Source of the DNA: Clostridia bacterium
GTDB lineage: Bacteria; Bacillota; Clostridia; Oscillospirales; QAMX01
Length of the DNA: 44,237 nt
NCBI GenBank assembly: GCA_017414715.1
Contig: JAFQKV010000084.1
Coordinates: forward strand, 1-44,237
Direction of reading: 5' to 3'
In this document: positions 16,399 through 23,829 of the stretch, piece after piece
Layout: every line of letters starts with the position of its first letter
How positions within the stretch are numbered: the stretch's first letter is position 1
Notes under the pieces: model-generated
Told to the model about the DNA's origin: nothing
The model's database searches: none
The model's input: only the letters and a program-made list of their open reading frames with translations
Position numbers and translations under genes: made by a program

Positions 16399-16470
16399 TC
16401 ACAGCAGTTCGGTATTCTCAATCTTTCCATCACCACCATCCCGCTGATGTTCCTGCTTTATAGCCTCTGA
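16399..16470 (+). pseudogene. 3' remnant of a second AEC transporter gene
   Basis: This region reads SQQFGILNLSITTIPLMFLL then YSL and a stop in one frame, matching the end of the intact AEC gene (SHIFSIATIPLMFMLFDLLA). At the DNA level the segment around ACCATCCCGCTGATGTTC is nearly identical in both. No start codon or upstream coding portion remains. It is the tail of a duplicated or deleted AEC gene. Confidence 0.7.
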
Positions 16471-16511
16471 TCTATTTATCGATCTTAGTATACAAATAAG
16501 GAGGTATACAC

Positions 16512-17120
16512 ATGAAACTACGCAATCTGGTACTATGCTTCGTTGTTTTCCTGTTTTTATCCGGCTGTACGTCTACGACAATTCCGGCTGACCTCTCCGA
16601 ACGCATCACGGATTTCCAAAAAGCCAGCGACACCGTTGATCTCTCCGGAGAAAAGGATCTGATCGAAACAAACTCAATTTTTGCAATTCCCGGTTGGGAT
16701 CTCGTGAGAGAGCGAGCATCTCATGTTGTGCGCGGAAAAGTAATCGGCATCGGAAAATCCTATATCAACAAATATGATCACATCGAAACCGAGGTCTTCT
16801 TCAAGGTTGAGAAATATCTTTACGGAGATGCGGTACACGAAGATATTATCCGTGTGCTTAGTCCCTGCGGTACGGTAGGCAACGTGGTTTGCACGTTGGA
16901 GGATGGATACTACGACATGACCGTCGGCGATGAGCTGCTGCTCTTCCTCGCGGTCACAGAGACCGAGAATGATCCCTACGTTCAGGGTGTCATCCCCTAT
17001 ATCACCCTGGTCTACACCCCCGGCAGCGACGACAACTGGAATTGCACGTTCAAAACCTCAAAATGGGTGCAAACGGCAACCGCGGACGAGCTGTTGGAAT
17101 TGTTTAAGACCGCAAAATAA
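16512..17120 (+). CDS. Predicted lipoprotein of unknown function
   Basis: This 202-residue protein starts with a lipoprotein signal: MKLR, a hydrophobic stretch and the lipobox LSGC, with Cys19 as lipidation site. The mature part has a beta-rich pattern (VVRGKVIGIGKSY, TEVFFKVEKYLYGD, DELLLFLAVTE) similar to exported proteins of Firmicutes that bind divalent partners or cell-wall components, but I recognise no specific family. The ATG is preceded by AAGGAGG. A terminator follows directly, so the gene is probably transcribed alone. Its base composition is more A+T-rich than the flanking genes. Confidence 0.78.
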   Translation: MKLRNLVLCFVVFLFLSGCTSTTIPADLSERITDFQKASDTVDLSGEKDLIETNSIFAIPGWDLVRERASHVVRGKVIGIGKSYINKYDHIETEVFFKVEKYLYGDAVHEDIIRVLSPCGTVGNVVCTLEDGYYDMTVGDELLLFLAVTETENDPYVQGVIPYITLVYTPGSDDNWNCTFKTSKWVQTATADELLELFKTAK

Positions 17121-17133
17121 TTCTGCATAAAGC

Positions 17134-17173
17134 ACGCCCCTGCAGGATGTTTCCTGCAGGGGCGTATTGTTTT
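17134..17173. terminator. Bidirectional terminator between the lipoprotein and esterase genes
   Basis: A perfect 14-bp stem ACGCCCCTGCAGGA/TCCTGCAGGGGCGT with a 4-nt loop, followed by ATTGTTTT on the plus strand. The genes on both sides converge. Confidence 0.88.
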
Positions 17174-17182
17174 CAAGTTTAT

Positions 17183-18016
17183 TCAGCGATTGAGAATCAG
17201 CGTCAGCCACTCCTTTGCCATATCCACCCAGCGATGGACGTAGGGGCTGAGAGACCGGGGCCGTCCGGCCGTGGTCTCATCCGCCACAGAGAGGGCATGG
17301 AGCCCGAAGGGGAACACGTGCAGCTCCACGGGCACGTTTCCGCGCCGCAGGGCGATGGCGTAACGCAGGCTGTCCTCCACGGGAACGGCCTCGTCCTCTG
17401 CCGTATGCCAGATAAAGCAGGGCGCGGTCTTATCGCTGATGAGGGCACGGAGATCGTGCTTTTTGCACTCCTCCATGCTGGCATCCGCATCGCCAAGATA
17501 GTGCTGCATGCTCTTCCAGTGGCTGTCGTCCTCACAGATGGAAACGGGATAACCGAGGATCATGGCATCGATGCGCAGCAGCGCAGGATCCACGCCGAGG
17601 GTCTCGGCGATCCAACTCTCATGATAACGGGAGCCGACCGTTCCTGCGAGGTGACCGCCGGCAGAGAAGCCGATGACGGAGAGCTTGTCGCTGTTGTTCC
17701 ATTCCGGATTGGTGCGGATGAGATGGACGGCGGCCATGGCCTGCAGCAGGGGCTTGGGATAGCCCTCGGGCAGGCGGGAATAATCCAGCACGTAGCAGTT
17801 GAAACCGCGGGAATAGAAGGCGATGGCAATAGGCTCCTGCTCACGGATGGAAAGGTTGACATATCCGCCGCCGGGGCAGATAAGCATGGCGGGGAAGCGG
17901 TACTTCTCCTCCACGGGACCACAGTCGGTATGGACGTATGCCTTCAAGGTAGCCTGATGCTCACCGCCGGCGAGCATCGGATACTTTTCAAAAAGGTTGA
18001 TCGTTTCAATTCTCAT
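17183..18016 (-). CDS. Alpha/beta hydrolase (acetyl-esterase-like)
   Basis: This 277-residue protein has the alpha/beta-hydrolase fold of BD-FAE/acetylesterase type. The oxyanion region is CPGGGY (about residue 49), the nucleophile Ser lies in GFSAGG, the acid in HTAEDEAVPV and the catalytic His in FPFGLHALS. There is no signal peptide, so it acts on small esters in the cytoplasm, such as acetylated sugars taken up from xylan or other glycans. It is the third gene of a unit with the 45-residue membrane protein and smpB. The ribosome site is GGAG in GGAATTGGAGAAG. The substrate is not determined. Confidence 0.87.
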   Translation of the reverse strand: MRIETINLFEKYPMLAGGEHQATLKAYVHTDCGPVEEKYRFPAMLICPGGGYVNLSIREQEPIAIAFYSRGFNCYVLDYSRLPEGYPKPLLQAMAAVHLIRTNPEWNNSDKLSVIGFSAGGHLAGTVGSRYHESWIAETLGVDPALLRIDAMILGYPVSICEDDSHWKSMQHYLGDADASMEECKKHDLRALISDKTAPCFIWHTAEDEAVPVEDSLRYAIALRRGNVPVELHVFPFGLHALSVADETTAGRPRSLSPYVHRWVDMAKEWLTLILNR

Positions 18017-18034
18017 AATTTCTTCTCCAATTCC

Positions 18035-18493
18035 TTAGTCCCGCTCCCGCAGGCTGCGCTCGGTATCCCGCTCCGCCGCCTTGCGGGCAAGGTCCGCGCG
18101 TTTGTCATACAGTTTTTTGCCCTTGCAAAGCCCCAGTTCCACCTTGACCCGGGAATTTTTCAGATACACGGAGAGAGGCACGAGGGCGCAGCCGTCCTGC
18201 TTGACCTGGCCGTAGAGCTTCATGATCTCCCGACGGTGCATGAGAAGCTTCTTGGGGCGCATGGGATCCCGGTTGAAAATATTACCCTTTTCATAGGGAC
18301 TGATATGCATTCCGAGGGCAAAAAGCTCACCGTTTTTGACGTGGCAGTAGCTATCTTTCAGATTAACGCCCCCCTGCCGGATGCTCTTGACCTCGGTACC
18401 GCAAAGCTCGATGCCCGCCTCGTGGGTCTCCAGTACAAAAAAGTCATGCCGCGCCTTGCGGTTCTGCGCGATGACCTTGACTCCGCTCTGCAT
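18035..18493 (-). CDS. smpB: SsrA-binding protein SmpB
   Basis: This 152-residue protein is full-length SmpB, which binds tmRNA and brings it to stalled ribosomes in trans-translation. Diagnostic segments are [29 protein letters not shown], NPxPYEKGN-like [18 protein letters not shown] and the basic C-terminal tail [19 protein letters not shown] that enters the mRNA channel. It follows a 45-residue membrane ORF whose stop ends three bases before its ATG. Its own ribosome site is poor, so translation is probably coupled. tmRNA itself was not seen in the window. Confidence 0.97.
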   Translation of the reverse strand: MQSGVKVIAQNRKARHDFFVLETHEAGIELCGTEVKSIRQGGVNLKDSYCHVKNGELFALGMHISPYEKGNIFNRDPMRPKKLLMHRREIMKLYGQVKQDGCALVPLSVYLKNSRVKVELGLCKGKKLYDKRADLARKAAERDTERSLRERD

Positions 18494-18496
18494 GGC

Positions 18497-18634
18497 CTAC
18501 AGATTTGCGATCACTGCCACCAGCGCAGAGGCAAGGCCGCCAAGGGCAAGACCTGCAAGCACGATAATGGCAACGATACGGGTGATGAGTTTTCTGCGGG
18601 CTTCGCCGCGGGGAAGTTTTTTATGTTCGGACAT
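18497..18634 (-). CDS. Small membrane protein upstream of smpB (45 aa)
   Basis: This short ORF has a GGAG ribosome site and starts at an ATG 47 bp downstream of a good promoter. The predicted protein MSEHKKLPRG...RRKLITRI has a basic cytoplasmic head and a single transmembrane helix (about 20-43: IVAIIVLAGLALGGLASALVAV). Its stop codon lies three bases before smpB, which suggests translational coupling. I do not recognise a family. It is real in the sense that promoter, ribosome site and coding frame agree. Confidence 0.68.
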   Translation of the reverse strand: MSEHKKLPRGEARRKLITRIVAIIVLAGLALGGLASALVAVIANL

Positions 18635-18680
18635 ATGATCGACTCCTTAAGCATTCGGCAACAGATGATGCATTTGGTTT

Positions 18681-18709
18681 ATTATAGCATACCGCTGCCC
18701 CATCTTCAA
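18681..18709 (-). promoter_or_regulatory. Sigma-A promoter for the small ORF-smpB-esterase unit
   Basis: On the minus strand TTGAAG, 17 bp, TATAAT with an extended -10 (TGCTATAAT). The leader is about 45 nt. Confidence 0.72.
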
Positions 18710-18789
18710 TGCAAAACCCCGGATATGACAAAACATTTCCCATATTTTTCTTCGTTTTTGCCGCCGGCCTTTTATTTTTCCGCAAAATG

Positions 18790-18798
18790 TGCTAAAAT
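18790..18798 (+). promoter_or_regulatory. Possible extended -10 promoter for pyridoxamine kinase
   Basis: TGCTAAAAT lies 33 bp before the ATG. No good -35 hexamer is visible. Confidence 0.4.
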
Positions 18799-18831
18799 GA
18801 TTTGATACTTTTCGAAAGGCTGTTGATCTCT

Positions 18832-19677
18832 ATGCGTTCCCCCGCCCCCCGTGCCGCCTGTATCCACGACCTGTCCTGCTTCGGACGCTGTTCACTGACC
18901 GTGGCGCTTCCTGTGCTGTCCGCCATGGGCATCTGTGCCATTCCTCTGCCCGCAGGCATTTTTTCCACCCATACCGGCGGTTTTACCGATATTGCCATTG
19001 ACGACATGACTGATTTTCTCCCCGGTGTCATCCGCCACTGGGAGTCCATTCCCCTGCGCTTTGATGCAGTATACACGGGGTTCCTTGCCTCTGCCGCCCA
19101 GTTTGATCTGGTGGAAGGATTTCTTGACCGTTTTGGCGATGGGCTGAAGCTTGTGGATCCCGTCATGGGCGATCACGGCCGCCTCTATTCCACCTATACC
19201 GAGGACATGTGCCGCCGGGCAAAGACCCTTGCCGCCCGGGCGGATATCATCACGCCCAATCTCACCGAAGCCTGTATTCTGACCGACCGCCCCTATCCCG
19301 AAAAAGATATCTCCCTTACCGAGGCCGAGATGCTGGTCCGTAAGCTCAGTGAGCTTGCACCCCGCGTCTGCATCACCGGCGTTATGCTGGATGACGGAAG
19401 CTACGGTTCCGCGGCCTTCGACCGGGAGAATAACCGTTTTGATTTCTGTGCGGTTCCTCGGCTCTCTTCCCAGATGCACGGTGCCGGCGACATTTTTGCC
19501 TCCACACTGCTGGGATATGTGCTGCAGGGCGAGGATTTTCTGTCCGCCGCCCGACGCACCATGGCCTTCCTTCGCAAGGTCTGCGCCCATACGGAAAAGA
19601 TGGGCCTCCCCACCCGGGAGGGCATGGAATTTGAGCCCTTCCTGCATGAGCTCGGTGGAGACGTGGCCGCGCTATGA
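18832..19677 (+). CDS. Pyridoxamine/pyridoxal kinase (PfkB superfamily)
   Basis: This 281-residue protein is a PdxY/PdxK-like kinase that phosphorylates vitamin B6 vitamers. It begins IHDLSCFGRCSLTVALPVLSAMG, as do clostridial pyridoxamine kinases, and has the nucleotide and substrate motifs DPVMGDHGRLY and the catalytic anion-hole GAGDIFAS with its base Asp. The ATG at 18832 has GAAAGG upstream. A TTG thirty bases earlier is less convincing. Its TGA overlaps the start of the dus gene (ATGA). Biochemical specificity for pyridoxal or pyridoxamine is not read from the sequence. Confidence 0.9.
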   Translation: MRSPAPRAACIHDLSCFGRCSLTVALPVLSAMGICAIPLPAGIFSTHTGGFTDIAIDDMTDFLPGVIRHWESIPLRFDAVYTGFLASAAQFDLVEGFLDRFGDGLKLVDPVMGDHGRLYSTYTEDMCRRAKTLAARADIITPNLTEACILTDRPYPEKDISLTEAEMLVRKLSELAPRVCITGVMLDDGSYGSAAFDRENNRFDFCAVPRLSSQMHGAGDIFASTLLGYVLQGEDFLSAARRTMAFLRKVCAHTEKMGLPTREGMEFEPFLHELGGDVAAL

Positions 19678-20642
19678 AGATCGGACATGTCGATATTCCG
19701 GGACACTTCGGACTTGCCCCCATGGCCGGTGTCACCGATCGGGCCTTCCGTCGCATCTGCGCCGAGCACGGTGCCTCCTACTGCGTCAGCGAAATGGTCA
19801 GCGCCAAGGCTCTGACCTATCACGATAAAAAGACGGCGCAGCTGCTGGACATCTCCGATACGCTCTGCCCCTGCGCCGTTCAGATTTTCGGCTCCGATCC
19901 GGAGACCGTGGCCGAGGGGCTGCGCATCGCCCGTGAGCTTTCCGGTGCGCCGATCATCGACATCAACATGGGCTGCCCCATGCCCAAGATCACCGGCAAC
20001 GGCGAGGGCAGCGCCCTGCTTCGGGATCCCGCCCGGGCAGAGGCCGTCTGCCGCGCCGCCGTGCGCGCCGCCGACGTTCCCGTCACAGTCAAATTCCGCA
20101 CCGGCTGGGATTCCGACTCCGTCAACTGCGTGGAGATCGCCCACCGGCTGGAGGATGCCGGTGCCTCCGCCCTATGCATCCACGGACGCACCCGGGCTCA
20201 AGGATATTCCGGCCTTGCCAACCGGGATCTCATGGCACAGGTCGTTGCCGCAGTATCGATCCCCGTGATGGTCAACGGCGATATCAATACGCCCGATGAC
20301 GGCATCTCCCTTCTGCGGGAGACCGGTGCTGAGTTTGCCATGATCGGCCGCGGTGCTCTCGGCTCTCCCTGGCTCTTTGCGGGATGCGAGGCCGCCGCCC
20401 GGGGTGAAGATATACCCGAACCGCCGGAGCTTCCTGACCGGCTTGCGGTGCTCCTGCGCCAGGCCGAGCTGACCTCGGAGGAAAAGAGCGAATACGTTGC
20501 CCTCCGGGAAATGCGCAAGCATGCCGCCTGGTATCTCAAGGGCTTCCGCGGCGCTGCCGCCTGCCGCAATTCCTGCATGAAGCTCACTTCCCTTGCGGGG
20601 CTCCGCAGGTGGATCGAGGATACGATCTCTCAACTGTCATAA
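19674..20642 (+). CDS. dus: tRNA-dihydrouridine synthase
   Basis: This 322-residue FMN enzyme reduces uridine in the D-loop of tRNA. The Dus signature is complete: LAPMAGVTDRAFR, the SEMVSAKAL segment, INMGCPMPKIT with the catalytic Cys, KFRTGW, HGRTRAQGYSG, and the FMN-phosphate-binding VNGDI and GRGALGSPWLF. The order and length fit the DusB type. It is the second gene of the kinase-dus-URO-D unit, coupled to the kinase gene by ATGA and followed after 21 bp by the URO-D-like gene. Confidence 0.95.
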   Translation: MKIGHVDIPGHFGLAPMAGVTDRAFRRICAEHGASYCVSEMVSAKALTYHDKKTAQLLDISDTLCPCAVQIFGSDPETVAEGLRIARELSGAPIIDINMGCPMPKITGNGEGSALLRDPARAEAVCRAAVRAADVPVTVKFRTGWDSDSVNCVEIAHRLEDAGASALCIHGRTRAQGYSGLANRDLMAQVVAAVSIPVMVNGDINTPDDGISLLRETGAEFAMIGRGALGSPWLFAGCEAAARGEDIPEPPELPDRLAVLLRQAELTSEEKSEYVALREMRKHAAWYLKGFRGAAACRNSCMKLTSLAGLRRWIEDTISQLS

Positions 20643-20663
20643 ATCTACGAGGAGGTCCAAAAC

Positions 20664-21785
20664 ATGTACGAAGTGGATCTTGACCGTTTCTGGAAAGACG
20701 ATGCCCGCTCCCACGGGCAGAATTGCTTTGATCCCGCCGCCCCGCAGGTCGCCATGGGCATCCACATGAGCGGAGAGTGCATTTACGCCGAGCTCGGTGT
20801 CGAGGGAAATCCCTGGCTCAATGATACGCCGAGGGACGTACTCATCGATCTGCACAAGCGGTATAATGAAAAGGCGCTGAAAATCGTCGGCCGGTCTCTT
20901 TTGCCCGAGAACTTTGCCCCCCAGGATTCAAAATTCCCGGAAACAGGCGACTTTACCACAATTTTTGAGGCCCGCAATGTCATCAAGGGCGGATCCTACT
21001 GGCTGGAAAGCGACATCCGCACCGCCGGGGATCTCTCTGCGGTGCTGGACCGCGTGGAGAAGCGGCTGCCCAATCTGCGCGATCACCTCTTCCCCGCAAA
21101 CTGGGAAAGCGAGAAAAAGCGGATTTTCGAGACCTACGGCATCCGGCCCGCCCAGCGCCGACACATCCGCGGCCCTGTGACCTTTGCCATGACCTATCTC
21201 GGGGTGGAGAATTTCATCTACATGATGATGGACGAGCCCGAGCTCGCAGAGCGCTTCCGCGACGTACTCTGCACCACCATCATCGAATGTGCACGCATTT
21301 TCGACGAGGAGGCAGGGTACACCCCGGATACTGCGCCCCACGGCTTCTCCTTTGCCGATGACGACTGTTGCCTACTCAACGAGGAGCTCTATTCCGAGTT
21401 CGGCTATCCGGTGCTGGAGAAGATCTTCAACACCTTCTCCCCCGATCCCGGTGACTATCGTTATCAGCACTCCGATTCCGCCATGGGACACCTGCTGCCG
21501 GTGCTGGCACCGTTGCATTTCACCGGTGTCAATTTCGGCCCCACCGTGATGTTTGAGGATATCCGCCGCCACATGCCCGACACCTGCGTACACGGCTGTC
21601 TTGCCCCCTTCACCTTTATGCGCAACGACGAAGAGGCCATTATCGCCGAGGTCCGCCGCGACTGCGAGGCGGCGAAGGGGACCCGCGGACTACTCCTGCG
21701 CACCGCAGGCTCCATCAACAACGGCAGCCTTCTGACCAGCATGCGCGCCGTTATGCATGCCATTCAGACCTACGGACAGTACTGA
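20664..21785 (+). CDS. URO-D superfamily protein without the zinc HxC motif
   Basis: This 373-residue protein belongs to the uroporphyrinogen-decarboxylase/methyltransferase superfamily, but no family member can be named. It lacks the uroporphyrinogen decarboxylase N-terminal arginine pattern, and where methylcobamide methyltransferases have H-x-C-G it has RYQHSDSAMGHLLP (His269, Asp271). It thus lacks one zinc ligand. The remaining blocks (GPVTFAMTYLG, DDDCCLLNEELYSEFGYP, VHGCLAPF) place it in a clade of URO-D-like proteins of unknown substrate common in gut Clostridia. GAGGAGG precedes the ATG. It may be co-transcribed with dus, without an obvious metabolic link. Confidence 0.82.
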   Translation: MYEVDLDRFWKDDARSHGQNCFDPAAPQVAMGIHMSGECIYAELGVEGNPWLNDTPRDVLIDLHKRYNEKALKIVGRSLLPENFAPQDSKFPETGDFTTIFEARNVIKGGSYWLESDIRTAGDLSAVLDRVEKRLPNLRDHLFPANWESEKKRIFETYGIRPAQRRHIRGPVTFAMTYLGVENFIYMMMDEPELAERFRDVLCTTIIECARIFDEEAGYTPDTAPHGFSFADDDCCLLNEELYSEFGYPVLEKIFNTFSPDPGDYRYQHSDSAMGHLLPVLAPLHFTGVNFGPTVMFEDIRRHMPDTCVHGCLAPFTFMRNDEEAIIAEVRRDCEAAKGTRGLLLRTAGSINNGSLLTSMRAVMHAIQTYGQY

Positions 21786-21852
21786 TTTCTGCGAGTTTCA
21801 CAATAATCAGCCAAAATCTGCCCCTTTTTTTGAATAAGTTGTAAATTTTCTA

Positions 21853-21881
21853 TTGACATACCTTTACGGATAAACTATAAT
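21853..21881 (+). promoter_or_regulatory. Sigma-A promoter of the sigma factor gene
   Basis: TTGACA, 17 bp, TATAAT, a full consensus match 38 bp before the ATG. Confidence 0.85.
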
Positions 21882-21918
21882 AGTTTTGTTCGTATAATTT
21901 CCGGAATGGATCTATGGA

Positions 21919-22536
21919 ATGGACGGAATTTTGACAGATCGGGAATTACTTCTGCTGGCCCGATCCGGTGATGCCCAAAGTGAGGAGCTTCTCATCGGTC
22001 GTTATGCCAGAAATGTGCGGGCTGTGGCCCGTGCCTTTTCCCTCGCGGGATGGGATGTGGAGGACTTTATTCAGGAGGGTATGCTTGCCCTTGTCCGTGC
22101 AATTCACTCCTATGCCCCTGACGGAGGTGCTTCCTTTTCGTCATACGTTGATGTTTGCGTCCGCCGTCAGCTGCTCAATGCCGTTGCCCGTGCAAACAAC
22201 AACAAGAACATCCTCCTGACCGATTACGTCTCCTACGATGCGCCCGTTCCCGGCGGCGACGGAACGCTTTCCCTTGGTGACACGCTGGTTGATGAACGCT
22301 TCTCCGCAGTTGAGGATGCGGTCATCGCGCGGGATCATGCAAACCGCCTGCTTTCCGAGCTATACGATCTTCTGTCCAATTTGGAAAAGCGTGTGCTTGT
22401 ACCGTATCTCGCCGGTATCTCCGTTTCCGAGATCGCGGACACCCTGATGCTTCCTGCCAAAAGCGTGGACAATGCCATCACGCGCATTCGCCGCAAAGCG
22501 ATGTCCCTTCCCCATCCCGGCGACAACAGGCCCTGA
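21919..22536 (+). CDS. Sigma-70 family sigma factor, SigH-type
   Basis: This 205-residue sigma factor has region 2 (about 20-90) with the DVEDFIQEGMLALVRAI core-binding helix and SSYVDVCVRRQLL promoter-melting helix, a linker rich in Asp and Ser, and region 4 (about 145-200) with a helix-turn-helix ISVSEIADTL...SVDNAITRIRRK. It lacks region 1 and region 3, which fits SigH of Firmicutes, a sigma factor for stationary-phase, competence or early sporulation genes. An alternative is a related autonomous sigma factor. Its own promoter is a perfect SigA consensus. The ATG at 21919 is preceded by only a weak ribosome site. Confidence 0.85.
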   Translation: MDGILTDRELLLLARSGDAQSEELLIGRYARNVRAVARAFSLAGWDVEDFIQEGMLALVRAIHSYAPDGGASFSSYVDVCVRRQLLNAVARANNNKNILLTDYVSYDAPVPGGDGTLSLGDTLVDERFSAVEDAVIARDHANRLLSELYDLLSNLEKRVLVPYLAGISVSEIADTLMLPAKSVDNAITRIRRKAMSLPHPGDNRP

Positions 22537-22587
22537 GCCTGTCGCAATATTTATTTACTGCCCGACAAAGAGTTCTCCACAGCGCGA

Positions 22588-22610
22588 AAGTGTTCTGGGC
22601 CCGAACATTT
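22588..22610. promoter_or_regulatory. Inverted repeat upstream of the zinc-ribbon gene
   Basis: AAGTGTTCTGGGCCCGAACATTT is an imperfect 23-bp palindrome centred on GGGCCC. No T tract follows, so it is not a terminator. It could be an operator or an mRNA hairpin ahead of the ribosome site. No known motif was recognised. Confidence 0.35.
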
Positions 22611-22636
22611 GGGGCAAAAGAGAGAGGTATTTACCA

Positions 22637-22921
22637 ATGTACGAAGACAAGACCCTGAAGTGCAAAGAGTGCGGCAACGAGTTCGTGTTCACCGCCGGTG
22701 AGCAGGAATTCTACGCAGAGCGTGGCTTCCAGAACGAGCCCCAGCGTTGCAAGGACTGCCGCAACGCCCGCAAGAACGCTGCCCGCGGCCCCAGAGAGTA
22801 TTTCACCGCTACCTGCGCTGCCTGCGGCAAGGAGGCGAAGGTTCCCTTCAATCCCAAGTCCGACCGTCCCGTTTACTGCAGCGAGTGCTTCGCCAAGATG
22901 CGCGAGGAGCAGCAGGACTAA
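22637..22921 (+). CDS. Double zinc-ribbon protein
   Basis: This 94-residue protein carries two zinc-binding modules: Cys9/Cys12 with Cys38/Cys41, and Cys60/Cys63 with Cys81/Cys84. The spacing CxxC-x25-CxxC and CxxC-x17-CxxC matches small Firmicute proteins annotated as probable zinc-ribbon domain proteins, whose function is unknown. It is small and acidic at its C-terminus (EEQQD). It is followed by a strong terminator, so it is the last gene of its unit. AGAGAGG upstream of the ATG gives a ribosome site. Confidence 0.85.
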   Translation: MYEDKTLKCKECGNEFVFTAGEQEFYAERGFQNEPQRCKDCRNARKNAARGPREYFTATCAACGKEAKVPFNPKSDRPVYCSECFAKMREEQQD

Positions 22922-22940
22922 TTCTTTGTTCAATTCGTAA

Positions 22941-22977
22941 AAAAGGGTACATTCCTTTTGGAATGTACCTTTTTTTG
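22941..22977 (+). terminator. Rho-independent terminator after the zinc-ribbon gene
   Basis: GGTACATTCC and GGAATGTACC form a 10-bp stem with a four-T loop, followed by eight T. Confidence 0.9.
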
Positions 22978-22988
22978 TCTTTTACCCG

Positions 22989-23017
22989 TTGCACATCGGC
23001 GCGTTTCGGGGTATACT
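22989..23017 (+). promoter_or_regulatory. Sigma-A promoter of the CofE-like gene
   Basis: TTGCAC, 17 bp, TATACT, 54 bp before the ATG. Confidence 0.65.
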
Positions 23018-23071
23018 ATAAGCAGATCAATTTTTCCGGCTTTTGCAGCCGGGTGAGGAACGGATAAAACT

Positions 23072-23767
23072 ATGGAATTCTTTGCAAACGAAAACAAGCA
23101 GGTCAACATCACCGCCTCCACCGGCGAATATGCCCGCTGCGCCATCAAGACCCATTTCGTCCAGCTTGGTGAAAATTACTGCGACCTGGTCCGCCAGTAC
23201 GTGCTTCCCATCTGGCAGGAGGGTGACATTCTCTCCATCAGCGAGAAGATCGTTTCCCTTTGTCAGAAGCGCGTGGTGTATAAAAAGGATATGAAGCTCT
23301 CCCGCCTTGCCAAGTTCCTTTCCCGCTTTGCCTCCCACAGCGAGGCCGGCATCGGTGTGGACAGTGTCTGGAAGATGCAGTTTGCCATCGATCACTGCGG
23401 TGCGCTGAAGATCATCTTCGCCTCCATTGCCGCCGGTTTCGGCAAGCTTTTCGGCAAGCGCGGCGTTTTCTATGATATCGCCGGCATTGAGGTCCGCGGT
23501 CTTGACGGCTTCTATGACCATTGCTTTGCCGAATACGGCGAGTACGGCATCCGCCTGCCGGAGAACCCCTCCGCCGTGTGTGATGAGATTGAGCGCGAGA
23601 CCGGCGTGGCCTGCATGATCGTGGATGCCAACGACTTCACCCGCGACATCCTCGGCAAGTCCTCTTCTCTGTCCTACACCGATGAGGAGCTTGCCGACAT
23701 GATCCGCGACAACCCCGCCGGTCAGTCCACCCAGCTCACCCCCATGGTGCTCATCCGCAAGATCTGA
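23072..23767 (+). CDS. F420-0:gamma-glutamyl ligase (CofE)-like protein
   Basis: This 231-residue protein resembles the CofE-type family found also in Firmicutes that have no known F420 pathway. The typical order is seen: an N-terminal THFV segment, EGDILSISEKIVSL, a Lys/Arg-rich linker, GVFYDIAGIEVRGLDG, and a late MIVDANDFTRDILG, which matches the acidic metal-binding region of CofE proteins. No other F420 biosynthesis gene is in the window. It may add glutamate to another cofactor or act on another carboxylate. The ATG is preceded by GTGAGGAAC as ribosome site and a good promoter. A terminator follows directly. Confidence 0.78.
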   Translation: MEFFANENKQVNITASTGEYARCAIKTHFVQLGENYCDLVRQYVLPIWQEGDILSISEKIVSLCQKRVVYKKDMKLSRLAKFLSRFASHSEAGIGVDSVWKMQFAIDHCGALKIIFASIAAGFGKLFGKRGVFYDIAGIEVRGLDGFYDHCFAEYGEYGIRLPENPSAVCDEIERETGVACMIVDANDFTRDILGKSSSLSYTDEELADMIRDNPAGQSTQLTPMVLIRKI

Positions 23768-23786
23768 CATTTCATTGCAAATACCA

Positions 23787-23826
23787 GCCGGGAGCAGCCG
23801 AATATCGGCCGCTCCCGGTTTTTTTG
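23787..23826. terminator. Terminator between the CofE-like and DegV genes
   Basis: CCGGGAGCAGCCGA and TCGGCCGCTCCCGG form a 14-bp stem with one mismatch and are followed by eight T on the plus strand. The two genes converge here. Confidence 0.85.
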
Positions 23827-23829
23827 TTT

